Source: Megaustenia siamemsis
Taxonomy: Eukaryota > Mollusca > Gastropoda > Stylommatophora > Ariophantidae
Assembly (NCBI GenBank): GCA_032433765.1
Contig: JAVIAB010000046.1
Span: 67,103,181-67,167,180 of the forward strand
DNA length: 64,000 bases
Reading direction: 5' to 3'
Made by a program: the position numbers and the translations under genes. Numbering within the stretch: the first letter of the stretch is position 1; every line of letters starts with the position of its first letter. The notes under the pieces were generated by a model. It was not told the origin of the DNA and did not search any database. It saw only the letters and a list, made by a program, of their open reading frames with translations. Below, one piece after another: positions 42,200-54,188 of this stretch.

Positions 42200-42435
42200 A
42201 TAAAAAATGCACAGTCACGCCACGTGACGTATAGGGAATATGGTGTTAGTGCCCTTATGTTGTATAAACTTTGGGCATCATTGTTGGGCTAAAGTTGCGC
42301 AGTGCCAGTTTTCTTTTCCACAAAAAAAATAAAAAAATCGTGTCTCCATTTATGGCTGGGTGAACCTGGAAGACATCGATGATGATCGAACCCAAACTTT
42401 TGACAAAAGTAAACAAATTATTTCAGTAAACATTG
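42200..42435 (-). mobile_element. tRNA-derived SINE, minus strand
   Basis: On the minus strand: a box-B-like GGGTTCGATCATC (near 42,385), then GGTTCACCCAGCC, a T-rich stretch, GGCACTGCGCAA, and the 3' end ACTAACACCATATTCCCTAT followed by ACGTCACGTGGCGTGAC. The last 40 bp are very close to those of the copy at 8,290-8,330. Box A is not clear, so the head is decayed or truncated. Confidence 0.72.
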
Positions 42436-42636
42436 AGCTATTACCAAACTCCAACACTTGTTTTTCATGCCCTCCCCCCCCCCCAATCTCCCAACGTTTA
42501 GAACCACTCTGTTTTATCAGCATCACCGAGCCCACATGACGTCACACCCTTCCCTGTATTGTCTGGCGAGACCTTCAGTTCCCGTCTTTGTTCTCAGGGA
42601 GAACGTCTCTAGAGCTTTTACGTTTGTGTTTGTTCT
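42436..42636. other. single-copy linker with poly-C
   Basis: Contains a run of about 11 C at 42,474-42,484. No gene recognised. Confidence 0.5.
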
Positions 42637-42667
42637 CTGAGGAAGATCTGTCGAGTCGAAACGTTGG
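42637..42667 (+). ncRNA. second hammerhead-like core
   Basis: CTGAGGA, an extra A, GAT/GTC as a three-pair stem closing a 7-nt loop, then GAAACGTTGG. The layout is the same as at 36,210-36,240, but the stem bases differ and still pair. Both are followed by a TATCAATCA motif (36,257-36,265 and 42,670-42,678). It probably belongs to a Penelope-like terminal repeat of which little else remains. Cleavage is not shown by sequence alone. Confidence 0.4.
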
Positions 42668-42995
42668 CTTATCAATCAGGATTGTCTAATCCGTGACTCT
42701 CAACATGTTGTTGTTGTAGTGAGATGTTGTGTACTAGCACCATGTAGTGAGATGTTGTGTACTAGCACAATGTAGTGAGATGATGTGTACTAGCACCATG
42801 TAGTGAGATGTTGTGTACTAGCACCATGTAGTGAGATGATGTGTACTAGCACCATGTAGTGAGATGTTGTGTACTAGCACAATGTAGTGAGATGATGTGT
42901 ACTAGCACCATGTAGTGAGATGTTGTGTACTAGCACCATGTAGTGAGATGATGTGTACTAGCACCATGTAGTGAGATGTTGTGTACTAGCACCAT

Positions 42996-45900
42996 GTAGT
43001 GAGATGTTGTGTACTAGCACCATGTAGTGAGATGTTGTGTACTAGCACCATGTAGTGAGTTGATGTGTACTAGCACCATGTAGTGAGATGTTGTGTACTA
43101 GCACCTTGTAGTGAGATGTTGTGTACTAGCACCATGTAGTGGGATGTTGTGTACTAGCACCTTGTAGTGAGATGTTGTGTACTAGCACCTTGTAGTGAGA
43201 TGTTGTGTACTAGCACTTTGTAGTGAGATGTTGTGTACTAGCACCTTGTAGTGAGATGTTGTGTACTAGCACCTTGTAGTGAGATGTTGTGTACTAGCAC
43301 CTTGTAGTGAGATGTTGTGTACTAGCACCTTGTAGTGAGATGTTGTGTACTAGCACCATGTAGTGGGATGTTGTGTACTAGCACCTTGTAGTGAGATGTT
43401 GTGTACTAGCACCTTGTAGTGAGATGTTGTGTACTAGCACCATGTAGTGAGATGTTGTGTACTAGCACCATGTAGTGAGATGTTGTGTACTAGCACCATG
43501 TAGTGAGATGTTGTGTACTAGCACCATGTAGTGAAATGTTGTGTACTAGCACCATGTAGTGAGATGTGTACTAGCACCTTGTAGTGAGATGTTGTGTACT
43601 AGCACCTTGTAGTGAGATGTTGTGTACTAGCACCTTGTAGTGAGATGATGTGTACTAGCACCTTGTAGTGAGATGTTGTGTACTAGCACCATGTAGTGAG
43701 ATGATGTGTACTAGCACCTTGTAGTGAGATGTTGTGTACTAGCACCTTGTAGTGAGATGTTGTGTACTAGCACCATGTAGTGAGATGATATGTACTAGCA
43801 CCATGTAGTGAGATGATGTGTACTAGCACCATGTAGTGAGATGTTGTGTACTAGCACCATGTAGTGAGATGATGTGTACTAGCACCATGTAGTGAGATGA
43901 TGTGTACTAGCACCATGTAGTGAGATGATGTGTACTAGCACCTTGTAGTGAGATGATGTGTAATAGCACCATGTAGTGAGATGTTGTGTACTAGCACCAT
44001 GTAGTGAGATGATGTGTACTAGCACCATGTAGTTAGATGTGTACTAGCACTATGCAGTGAGATGTGTACTAGCACCATGTAGTGAGACGTTGTGTACTAG
44101 CAATTTGTAGTGGGATGTGTACTAGCACCTTGTAGTGGGATGCTGTGTACTAGCAGCATGTAGGGAGATGATGTATACTAGCACGATGTAGTGAGATGAT
44201 GTGTACTAGCACCATGTAGTGAGATGATGTGTACTAGCACCATGTAGTGGGATGTTGTGTACTAGCACCATGTAGTGAGATGATGTGTACTAGCACCATG
44301 TAGTGAGATGATGTGTACTAGCACCATGTAGTGAGATGATGTGTACTAGCACCATGTAGTGAGATTATGTGTACTAGCACCTTGTAGTGGGATGTTGTGT
44401 ACTAGCACCATGTAGTGAGATGATGTGTACTAGCACCATGTAGTGAGATGATGTGTACTAGCACCATGTAGTGAGATGATGTGTACTAGCACCATGTAGT
44501 GAGATGTTGTGTACTAGCACCATGTAGTGAGATGTTGTGTACTAGCACAATGTAGTGAGATGTTGTGTACTAGCACCATGTAGTGAGATGTTGTGTACTA
44601 GCACCTTGTAGTGAGATGATGTGTACTAGCACCATGTAGTGAGATGTTGTGTACTAGCACCATGTAGTGAGATGTTGTGTACTAGCACCATGTAGTGAGA
44701 TGATGTGTACTAGCACCTTGTAGTGAGATGTTGTGTACTAGCACCATGTAGTGAGATGATGTGTACTAGCACCTTGTAGTGAGATGTTGTGTACTAGCAC
44801 CTTGTAGTGAGATGATGTGTACTAGCACCTTGTAGTGAGATGATGTGTACTAGCACCATGTAGTGAGATGTTGTGTACTAGCACCATGTAGTAAGATGAT
44901 GTGTACTAGCACCATGTAGTGAGATGTGTACTAGCACCATGTAGTGAGATGTGTACTAGCACCATGTAGTGAGATGTTGTGTACTAGCACCTTGTAGTGG
45001 GATGTGTACTAGCACCTTGTAGTGGGATGTGTACTAGCACCATGTAGTGAGATGTTGTATACTAGCACCTTGTAGTTAGATGTGTACAAGCACCGTGTAG
45101 TAGGATGCTGTGTACTAGCACCATGTAGTGAGATGATGTGTACTAGCAACATGTAGTGAGATGATGTGTACTAGCACCATGTAGTGAGATGATGTGTACT
45201 AGCACCATGTAGTGGGATGTTGTGTACTAGCGCCATGTAGTGAGATGATGTGTACTAGCACCATGTAGTGAGATGATGTGTACTAGCACCATGTAGTGAG
45301 ATGATGTGTACTAGCACCATGTAGTGAGATGATGTGTACTAGCACCTTGCAGTGGGATGTTGTGTACTAGCACCATGTAGTGAGATGATGTGTACTAGCA
45401 CCATGTAGTGAGATGATGTGTACTAGCACCATGTAGTGGGATGTTGTGTACTAGCACCATGAAGTGAGATGATGTGTACTAGCACCATGTAGTGAGATGA
45501 TGTGTACTAGCACCATGTAGTGATATGTTGTGTACTAGCACCTTGTAGTGGGATGTGTACTAGCACCTTGTAGTTAGATGTGTACCAGCACCATGTAGTG
45601 AAATGTTGTGTACTAGCACCTTGTAGTGGGATGTTGTGTACTAGCACCATGTAGTGGGATGTTGTGTACTAGCACCTTGTAGTGGGATACTGTGTACTAG
45701 CACCATGTAGTGAAATGTTGTGTACTAGCACCTTGTAGTTAGATGTGCACTAGCACCTTGTAGTTGGATGTGTACTAGCACCATGTAGTGAGATGTTGTG
45801 TACTAGCACCTTGTAGTGGGATGTTGTGTACTAGCACCTTGTAGTTAGATGTTGTGTACTAGCACCATGTAGTGAGATGTTGTGTACTAGCACCTTGTAG

Positions 45901-47247
45901 TGAGATGTTGTGTACTAGCACCTTGTAGTGAGATGTTGTGTACTAGCACCATGTAGTGAGATGTTGTGTACTAGCACCATGTAGTGAGATGTTGTGTACT
46001 AGCACCTTGTAGTGAGATGTTGTATACTAGCACCTTGTAGTGGGATGTTGTGTACTAGCACCATGTAGTGAGATGATGTGTACTAGCACCATGTAGTGAG
46101 ATGTTGTGTACTAGCACCTTGTAGTGAGATGTTGTGTACTAGCACCATGTAGTGAGATGTTGTGTACTAGCACCATGTAGTGAGATGTTGTGTACTAGCA
46201 CCATGTAGTGAGATGTTGTGTACTAGCACCATGTAGTGAGATGTTGTGTACTAGCACCATGTAGTGAGATGTTGTGTACTAGCACCATGTAGTGAGATGT
46301 TGTGTACTAGCACCATGTAGTGAGATGATGTGTACTAGCACCATGTAGTGAGATGTTGTGTACTAGCACCATGTAGTGAGATGTTGTGTACTAGCACCAT
46401 GTAGTGAGATGATGTGTACTAGCACCATGTAGTGAGATGTGTACTAGCACCATGTAGTGAGATGTGTACTAGCACCATGTAGTGAGATGTTGTGTACTAG
46501 CACCTTGTAGTGGGATGTGTACTAGCACCTTGTAGTGGGATGTGTACTAGCACCATGTAGTGAGATGTTGTATACTTGCACCTTGTAGTTAGATGTGCAC
46601 AAGCACCGTGTAGTAGGATGCTGTGTACTAGCACCATGTAGTGAGATGATGTATACTAGCAACATGTAGTGAGATGATGTGTACTAGCACCATGTAGTGA
46701 GATGATGTGTACTAGCACCATGTAGTGGGATGTTGTGTACTAGCGCCATGTAGTGAGATGATGTGTACTAGCACCATGTAGTGAGATGATGTGTACTAGC
46801 ACCATGTAGTGAGATGATGTGTACTAGCACCATGTAGTGAGATGATGTGTACTAGCACCTTGCAGTGGGATGTTGTGTACTAGCACCATGTAGTGAGATG
46901 ATGTGTACTAGCACCATGTAGTGAGATGATGTGTACTAGCACCATGTAGTGGGATGTTGTGTACTAGCACCATGTAGTGAGATGATGTGTACTAGCACCA
47001 TGTAGTGAGATGATGTGTACTAGCACCATGTAGTGATATGTTGTGTACTAGCACCTTGTAGTGGGATGTGTACTAGCACCTTGTAGTTAGATGTGTACCA
47101 GCACCATGTAGTGAAATGTTGTGTACTAGCACCATGTAGTGAGATGTTGTGTACTAGCACCATGTAGTGAGATGATGTGTACTAGCACCTTGTAGTGAGA
47201 TGTTGTGTACTAGCACCATGTAGTGAGATGATGTGTACTAGCACCTT
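42996..47247 (+). repeat. higher-order block, about 4,252 bp, copy 1
   Basis: Landmark variant monomers recur exactly 4,252 bp downstream: TGAGTTGATGTG at 43,058 and 47,310, TATGCAGTGA at 44,051 and 48,303, TAGGATGCTG at 45,101 and 49,353, CGCCATGTAG at 45,231 and 49,483. Confidence 0.9.
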
Positions 47248-50200
47248 GTAGTGAGATGTTGTGTACTAGCACCATGTAGTGAGATGTTGTGTACTAGCAC
47301 CATGTAGTGAGTTGATGTGTACTAGCACCATGTAGTGAGATGTTGTGTACTAGCACCTTGTAGTGAGATGTTGTGTACTAGCACCATGTAGTGGGATGTT
47401 GTGTACTAGCACCTTGTAGTGAGATGTTGTGTACTAGCACCTTGTAGTGAGATGTTGTGTACTAGCACTTTGTAGTGAGATGTTGTGTACTAGCACCTTG
47501 TAGTGAGATGTTGTGTACTAGCACCTTGTAGTGAGATGTTGTGTACTAGCACCTTGTAGTGAGATGTTGTGTACTAGCACCTTGTAGTGAGATGTTGTGT
47601 ACTAGCACCATGTAGTGGGATGTTGTGTACTAGCACCTTGTAGTGAGATGTTGTGTACTAGCACCTTGTAGTGAGATGTTGTGTACTAGCACCATGTAGT
47701 GAGATGTTGTGTACTAGCACCATGTAGTGAGATGTTGTGTACTAGCACCATGTAGTGAGATGTTGTGTACTAGCACCATGTAGTGAAATGTTGTGTACTA
47801 GCACCATGTAGTGAGATGTGTACTAGCACCTTGTAGTGAGATGTTGTGTACTAGCACCTTGTAGTGAGATGTTGTGTACTAGCACCTTGTAGTGAGATGA
47901 TGTGTACTAGCACCTTGTAGTGAGATGTTGTGTACTAGCACCATGTAGTGAGATGATGTGTACTAGCACCTTGTAGTGAGATGTTGTGTACTAGCACCTT
48001 GTAGTGAGATGTTGTGTACTAGCACCATGTAGTGAGATGATATGTACTAGCACCATGTAGTGAGATGATGTGTACTAGCACCATGTAGTGAGATGTTGTG
48101 TACTAGCACCATGTAGTGAGATGATGTGTACTAGCACCATGTAGTGAGATGATGTGTACTAGCACCATGTAGTGAGATGATGTGTACTAGCACCTTGTAG
48201 TGAGATGATGTGTAATAGCACCATGTAGTGAGATGTTGTGTACTAGCACCATGTAGTGAGATGATGTGTACTAGCACCATGTAGTTAGATGTGTACTAGC
48301 ACTATGCAGTGAGATGTGTACTAGCACCATGTAGTGAGACGTTGTGTACTAGCAATTTGTAGTGGGATGTGTACTAGCACCTTGTAGTGGGATGCTGTGT
48401 ACTAGCAGCATGTAGGGAGATGATGTATACTAGCACGATGTAGTGAGATGATGTGTACTAGCACCATGTAGTGAGATGATGTGTACTAGCACCATGTAGT
48501 GGGATGTTGTGTACTAGCACCATGTAGTGAGATGATGTGTACTAGCACCATGTAGTGAGATGATGTGTACTAGCACCATGTAGTGAGATGATGTGTACTA
48601 GCACCATGTAGTGAGATTATGTGTACTAGCACCTTGTAGTGGGATGTTGTGTACTAGCACCATGTAGTGAGATGATGTGTACTAGCACCATGTAGTGAGA
48701 TGATGTGTACTAGCACCATGTAGTGAGATGATGTGTACTAGCACCATGTAGTGAGATGTTGTGTACTAGCACCATGTAGTGAGATGTTGTGTACTAGCAC
48801 AATGTAGTGAGATGTTGTGTACTAGCACCATGTAGTGAGATGTTGTGTACTAGCACCTTGTAGTGAGATGATGTGTACTAGCACCATGTAGTGAGATGTT
48901 GTGTACTAGCACCATGTAGTGAGATGTTGTGTACTAGCACCATGTAGTGAGATGATGTGTACTAGCACCTTGTAGTGAGATGTTGTGTACTAGCACCATG
49001 TAGTGAGATGATGTGTACTAGCACCTTGTAGTGAGATGTTGTGTACTAGCACCTTGTAGTGAGATGATGTGTACTAGCACCTTGTAGTGAGATGATGTGT
49101 ACTAGCACCATGTAGTGAGATGTTGTGTACTAGCACCATGTAGTAAGATGATGTGTACTAGCACCATGTAGTGAGATGTGTACTAGCACCATGTAGTGAG
49201 ATGTGTACTAGCACCATGTAGTGAGATGTTGTGTACTAGCACCTTGTAGTGGGATGTGTACTAGCACCTTGTAGTGGGATGTGTACTAGCACCATGTAGT
49301 GAGATGTTGTATACTAGCACCTTGTAGTTAGATGTGTACAAGCACCGTGTAGTAGGATGCTGTGTACTAGCACCATGTAGTGAGATGATGTGTACTAGCA
49401 ACATGTAGTGAGATGATGTGTACTAGCACCATGTAGTGAGATGATGTGTACTAGCACCATGTAGTGGGATGTTGTGTACTAGCGCCATGTAGTGAGATGA
49501 TGTGTACTAGCACCATGTAGTGAGATGATGTGTACTAGCACCATGTAGTGAGATGATGTGTACTAGCACCATGTAGTGAGATGATGTGTACTAGCACCTT
49601 GCAGTGGGATGTTGTGTACTAGCACCATGTAGTGAGATGATGTGTACTAGCACCATGTAGTGAGATGATGTGTACTAGCACCATGTAGTGGGATGTTGTG
49701 TACTAGCACCATGAAGTGAGATGATGTGTACTAGCACCATGTAGTGAGATGATGTGTACTAGCACCATGTAGTGATATGTTGTGTACTAGCACCTTGTAG
49801 TGGGATGTGTACTAGCACCTTGTAGTTAGATGTGTACCAGCACCATGTAGTGAAATGTTGTGTACTAGCACCTTGTAGTGGGATGTTGTGTACTAGCACC
49901 ATGTAGTGGGATGTTGTGTACTAGCACCTTGTAGTGGGATACTGTGTACTAGCACCATGTAGTGAAATGTTGTGTACTAGCACCTTGTAGTTAGATGTGC
50001 ACTAGCACCTTGTAGTTGGATGTGTACTAGCACCATGTAGTGAGATGTTGTGTACTAGCACCTTGTAGTGGGATGTTGTGTACTAGCACCTTGTAGTTAG
50101 ATGTTGTGTACTAGCACCATGTAGTGAGATGTTGTGTACTAGCACCTTGTAGTGAGATGTTGTGTACTAGCACCTTGTAGTGAGATGTTGTGTACTAGCA

Positions 50201-51525
50201 CCATGTAGTGAGATGTTGTGTACTAGCACCATGTAGTGAGATGTTGTGTACTAGCACCTTGTAGTGAGATGTTGTATACTAGCACCTTGTAGTGGGATGT
50301 TGTGTACTAGCACCATGTAGTGAGATGATGTGTACTAGCACCATGTAGTGAGATGTTGTGTACTAGCACCTTGTAGTGAGATGTTGTGTACTAGCACCAT
50401 GTAGTGAGATGTTGTGTACTAGCACCATGTAGTGAGATGTTGTGTACTAGCACCATGTAGTGAGATGTTGTGTACTAGCACCATGTAGTGAGATGTTGTG
50501 TACTAGCACCATGTAGTGAGATGTTGTGTACTAGCACCATGTAGTGAGATGTTGTGTACTAGCACCATGTAGTGAGATGATGTGTACTAGCACCATGTAG
50601 TGAGATGTTGTGTACTAGCACCATGTAGTGAGATGTTGTGTACTAGCACCATGTAGTGAGATGATGTGTACTAGCACCATGTAGTGAGATGTGTACTAGC
50701 ACCATGTAGTGAGATGTGTACTAGCACCATGTAGTGAGATGTTGTGTACTAGCACCTTGTAGTGGGATGTGTACTAGCACCTTGTAGTGGGATGTGTACT
50801 AGCACCATGTAGTGAGATGTTGTATACTAGCACCTTGTAGTTAGATGTGCACAAGCACCGTGTAGTAGGATGCTGTGTACTAGCACCATGTAGTGAGATG
50901 ATGTATACTAGCAACATGTAGTGAGATGATGTGTACTAGCACCATGTAGTGAGATGATGTGTACTAGCACCATGTAGTGGGATGTTGTGTACTAGCGCCA
51001 TGTAGTGAGATGATGTGTACTAGCACCATGTAGTGAGATGATGTGTACTAGCACCATGTAGTGAGATGATGTGTACTAGCACCATGTAGTGAGATGATGT
51101 GTACTAGCACCTTGCAGTGGGATGTTGTGTACTAGCACCATGTAGTGAGATGATGTGTACTAGCACCATGTAGTGAGATGATGTGTACTAGCACCATGTA
51201 GTGGGATGTTGTGTACTAGCACCATGTAGTGAGATGATGTGTACTAGCACCATGTAGTGAGATGATGTGTACTAGCACCATGTAGTGATATGTTGTGTAC
51301 TAGCACCTTGTAGTGGGATGTGTACTAGCACCTTGTAGTTAGATGTGTACCAGCACCATGTAGTGAAATGTTGTGTACTAGCACCATGTAGTGAGATGTT
51401 GTGTACTAGCACCATGTAGTGAGATGATGTGTACTAGCACCTTGTAGTGAGATGTTGTGTACTAGCACCATGTAGTGAGATGATGTGTACTAGCACCTTG
51501 TAGTGAGATGTTGTGTACTAGCACC
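47248..51525 (+). repeat. higher-order block, about 4,252 bp, copy 2
   Basis: Tandem duplicate of the preceding block with very few differences (for example TATACTTGCACC at 46,571 against TATACTAGCACC at 50,823; CATGTAG at both flanks of the divergence near 51,525). Confidence 0.9.
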
Positions 51526-54188
51526 TTGTAGTGAGATGATGTGTACTAGCACCTTGTAGTGAGATGATGTGTACTAGCACCATGTAGTGAGATGTTGTGT
51601 ACTAGCACCATGTAGTGAGATGATGTGTACTAGCACCATGTAGTGAGATGTGTACTAGCACCATGTAGTGAGATGTGTACTAGCACCATGTAGTGAGATG
51701 TTGTGTACTAGCACCATGTAGTGAGATGATGTGTACTAGCACCATGTAGTGAGATGTTGTGTACTAGCACCTTGTAGTGGGATGTTGTGTACTAGCACCT
51801 TGTAGTTAGATGTGTACTAGCACCATGTAGTGGGATGTTGTGTACTAGCACCATGTAGTGAGATGATGTGTACTAGCACCATGTAGTGAGATGATGTGTA
51901 CTAGCACCATGTAGTGATATGTTGTGTACTAGCACCTTGTAGTGGGATGTGTACTAGCACCTTGTAGTTAGATGTGTACCAGCACCATGTAGTGAAATGT
52001 TGTGTACTAGCACCTTGTAGTGGGATGTTGTGTACTAGCACCATGTAGTGGGATGTTGTGTACTAGCACCTTGTAGTGGGATACTGTGTACTAGCACCAT
52101 GTAGTGAAATGTTGTGTACTAGCACCTTGTAGTTAGATGTGCACTAGCACCTTGTAGTTGGATGTTTACTAGCACCATGTAGTGAGATGTTGTGTACTAG
52201 CACCTTGTAGTGGGATGTTGTGTACTAGCACCTTGTAGTTAGATGATGTGTACTAGCACCATGTAGTGAGATGTTGTGTACTAGCACCATGTAGTGAGAT
52301 GTTGTGTACTAGCACCTTGTAGTGAGATGTTGTGTACTAGCACCATGTAGTGGGATGTTGTGTACTAGCACCATGTAGTGAGATGATGTGTACTAGCACC
52401 ATGTAGTGAGATGATGTGTACTAGCACCTTGTAGTGAGATGTTGTGTACTAGCACCATGTAGTGAGATGTTGTGTACTAGCACCATGTAGTGAGATGTTG
52501 TGTACTAGCACCATGTAGTGAGATGTTGTGTACTAGCACCATGTAGTGAGATGTTGTGTACTAGCACCATGTAGTGAGATGTTGTGTACTAGCACCATGT
52601 AGTGAGATGTTGTGTACTAGCACCATGTAGTGAGATGATGTGTACTAGCACCATGTAGTGAGATGTTGTGTACTAGCACCATGTAGTGAGATGTTGTGTA
52701 CTAGCACCATGTAGAGAGATGATGTGTACTAGCACCATGTAGTGAGATGTGTACTAGCACCATGTAGTGAGATGTGTACTAGCACCATGTAGTGAGATGT
52801 TGTGTACTAGCACCTTGTAGTGGGATGTGCACTAGCACCTTGTAGTGGGATGTGTACTAGCACCATGTAGTGAGATGTTGTATACTAGCACCTTGTAGTT
52901 AGATGTGTACAAGCACCGTGTAGTAGGATGCTGTGTACTAGCACCATGTAGTGAGATGATGTATACTAGCAACATGTAGTGAGATGTTGTGTACTAGCAC
53001 CATGTAGTGAGATGTTGTGTACTAGCACCATGTAGTGAGATGTTGTGTACTAGCACCATGTAGTGAGATGTTGTGTACTAGCACCATGTAGTGAGATGTT
53101 GTGTACTAGCACCATGTAGTGAGATGTTCTGTACTAGCACCATGTAGTGGGATGTTGTGTACTAGCACCATGTAGTGAGATGATGTGTACTAGCACCATG
53201 TAGTGAGATTTTGTGTACTAGCACCTTGTAGTGAGATGTTGTGTACTAGCACCATGCAGTGAGATGTTGTGTACTAGCACCATGTAGTGAGATGTTGTGT
53301 ACTAGCACCATGTAGTGAGATGTTGTGTACTAGCACCATGTAGTGAGATGTTGTGTACTAGCACCATGTAGTGAGATGTTGTGTACTAGCACCATGTAGT
53401 GAGATGTTGTGTACTAGCACCATGTAGTGAGATGATGTGTACTAGCACCATGTAGTGAGATGTTGTGTACTAGCACCATGTAGTGAGATGTTGTGTACTA
53501 GCACCATGTAGTGAGATGATGTGTACTAGCACCATGTAGTGAGATGTGTACTAGCACCATGTAGTGAGATGTGTACTAGCACCATGTAGTGAGATGTTGT
53601 GTACTAGCACCTTGTAGTGGGATGTGTACTAGCACCTTGTAGTGGGATGTGTACTAGCACCATGTAGTGAGATGTTGTATACTAGCACCTTGTAGTTAGA
53701 TGTGTACAAGCACCGTGTAGTAGGATGCTGTGTACTAGCACCATGTAGTGAGATGATGTATACTAGCAACATGTAGTGAGATGTTGTGTACTAGCACCAT
53801 GTAGTGAGATGTTGTGTACTAGCACCATGTAGTGAGATGTTGTGTACTAGCACCATGTAGTGAGATGTTGTGTACTAGCACCATGTAGTGAGATGTTGTG
53901 TACTAGCACCATGTAGTGAGATGTTGTGTACTAGCACCATGTAGTGAGATGATGTGTACTAGCACCATGTAGTGAGATGTTGTGTACTAGCACCATGTAG
54001 TGAGATGTTGTGTACTAGCACCATGTAGTGAGATGATGTGTACTAGCACCATGTAGTGAGATGTGTACTAGCACCATGTAGTGAGATGTGTACTAGCACC
54101 ATGTAGTGAGATGTTGTGTACTAGCACCTTGTAGTGGGATGTGTACTAGCACCTTGTAGTGGGATGTGTACTAGCACCATGTAGTGAG
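51526..54188. repeat. 28-bp satellite with shorter nested duplications
   Basis: Between the two large duplicated blocks. The landmark TAGGATGCTG appears at 52,924, 53,721 and 54,238, spacings of 797 and 517 bp, so smaller multi-monomer blocks have also been copied. Confidence 0.8.
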
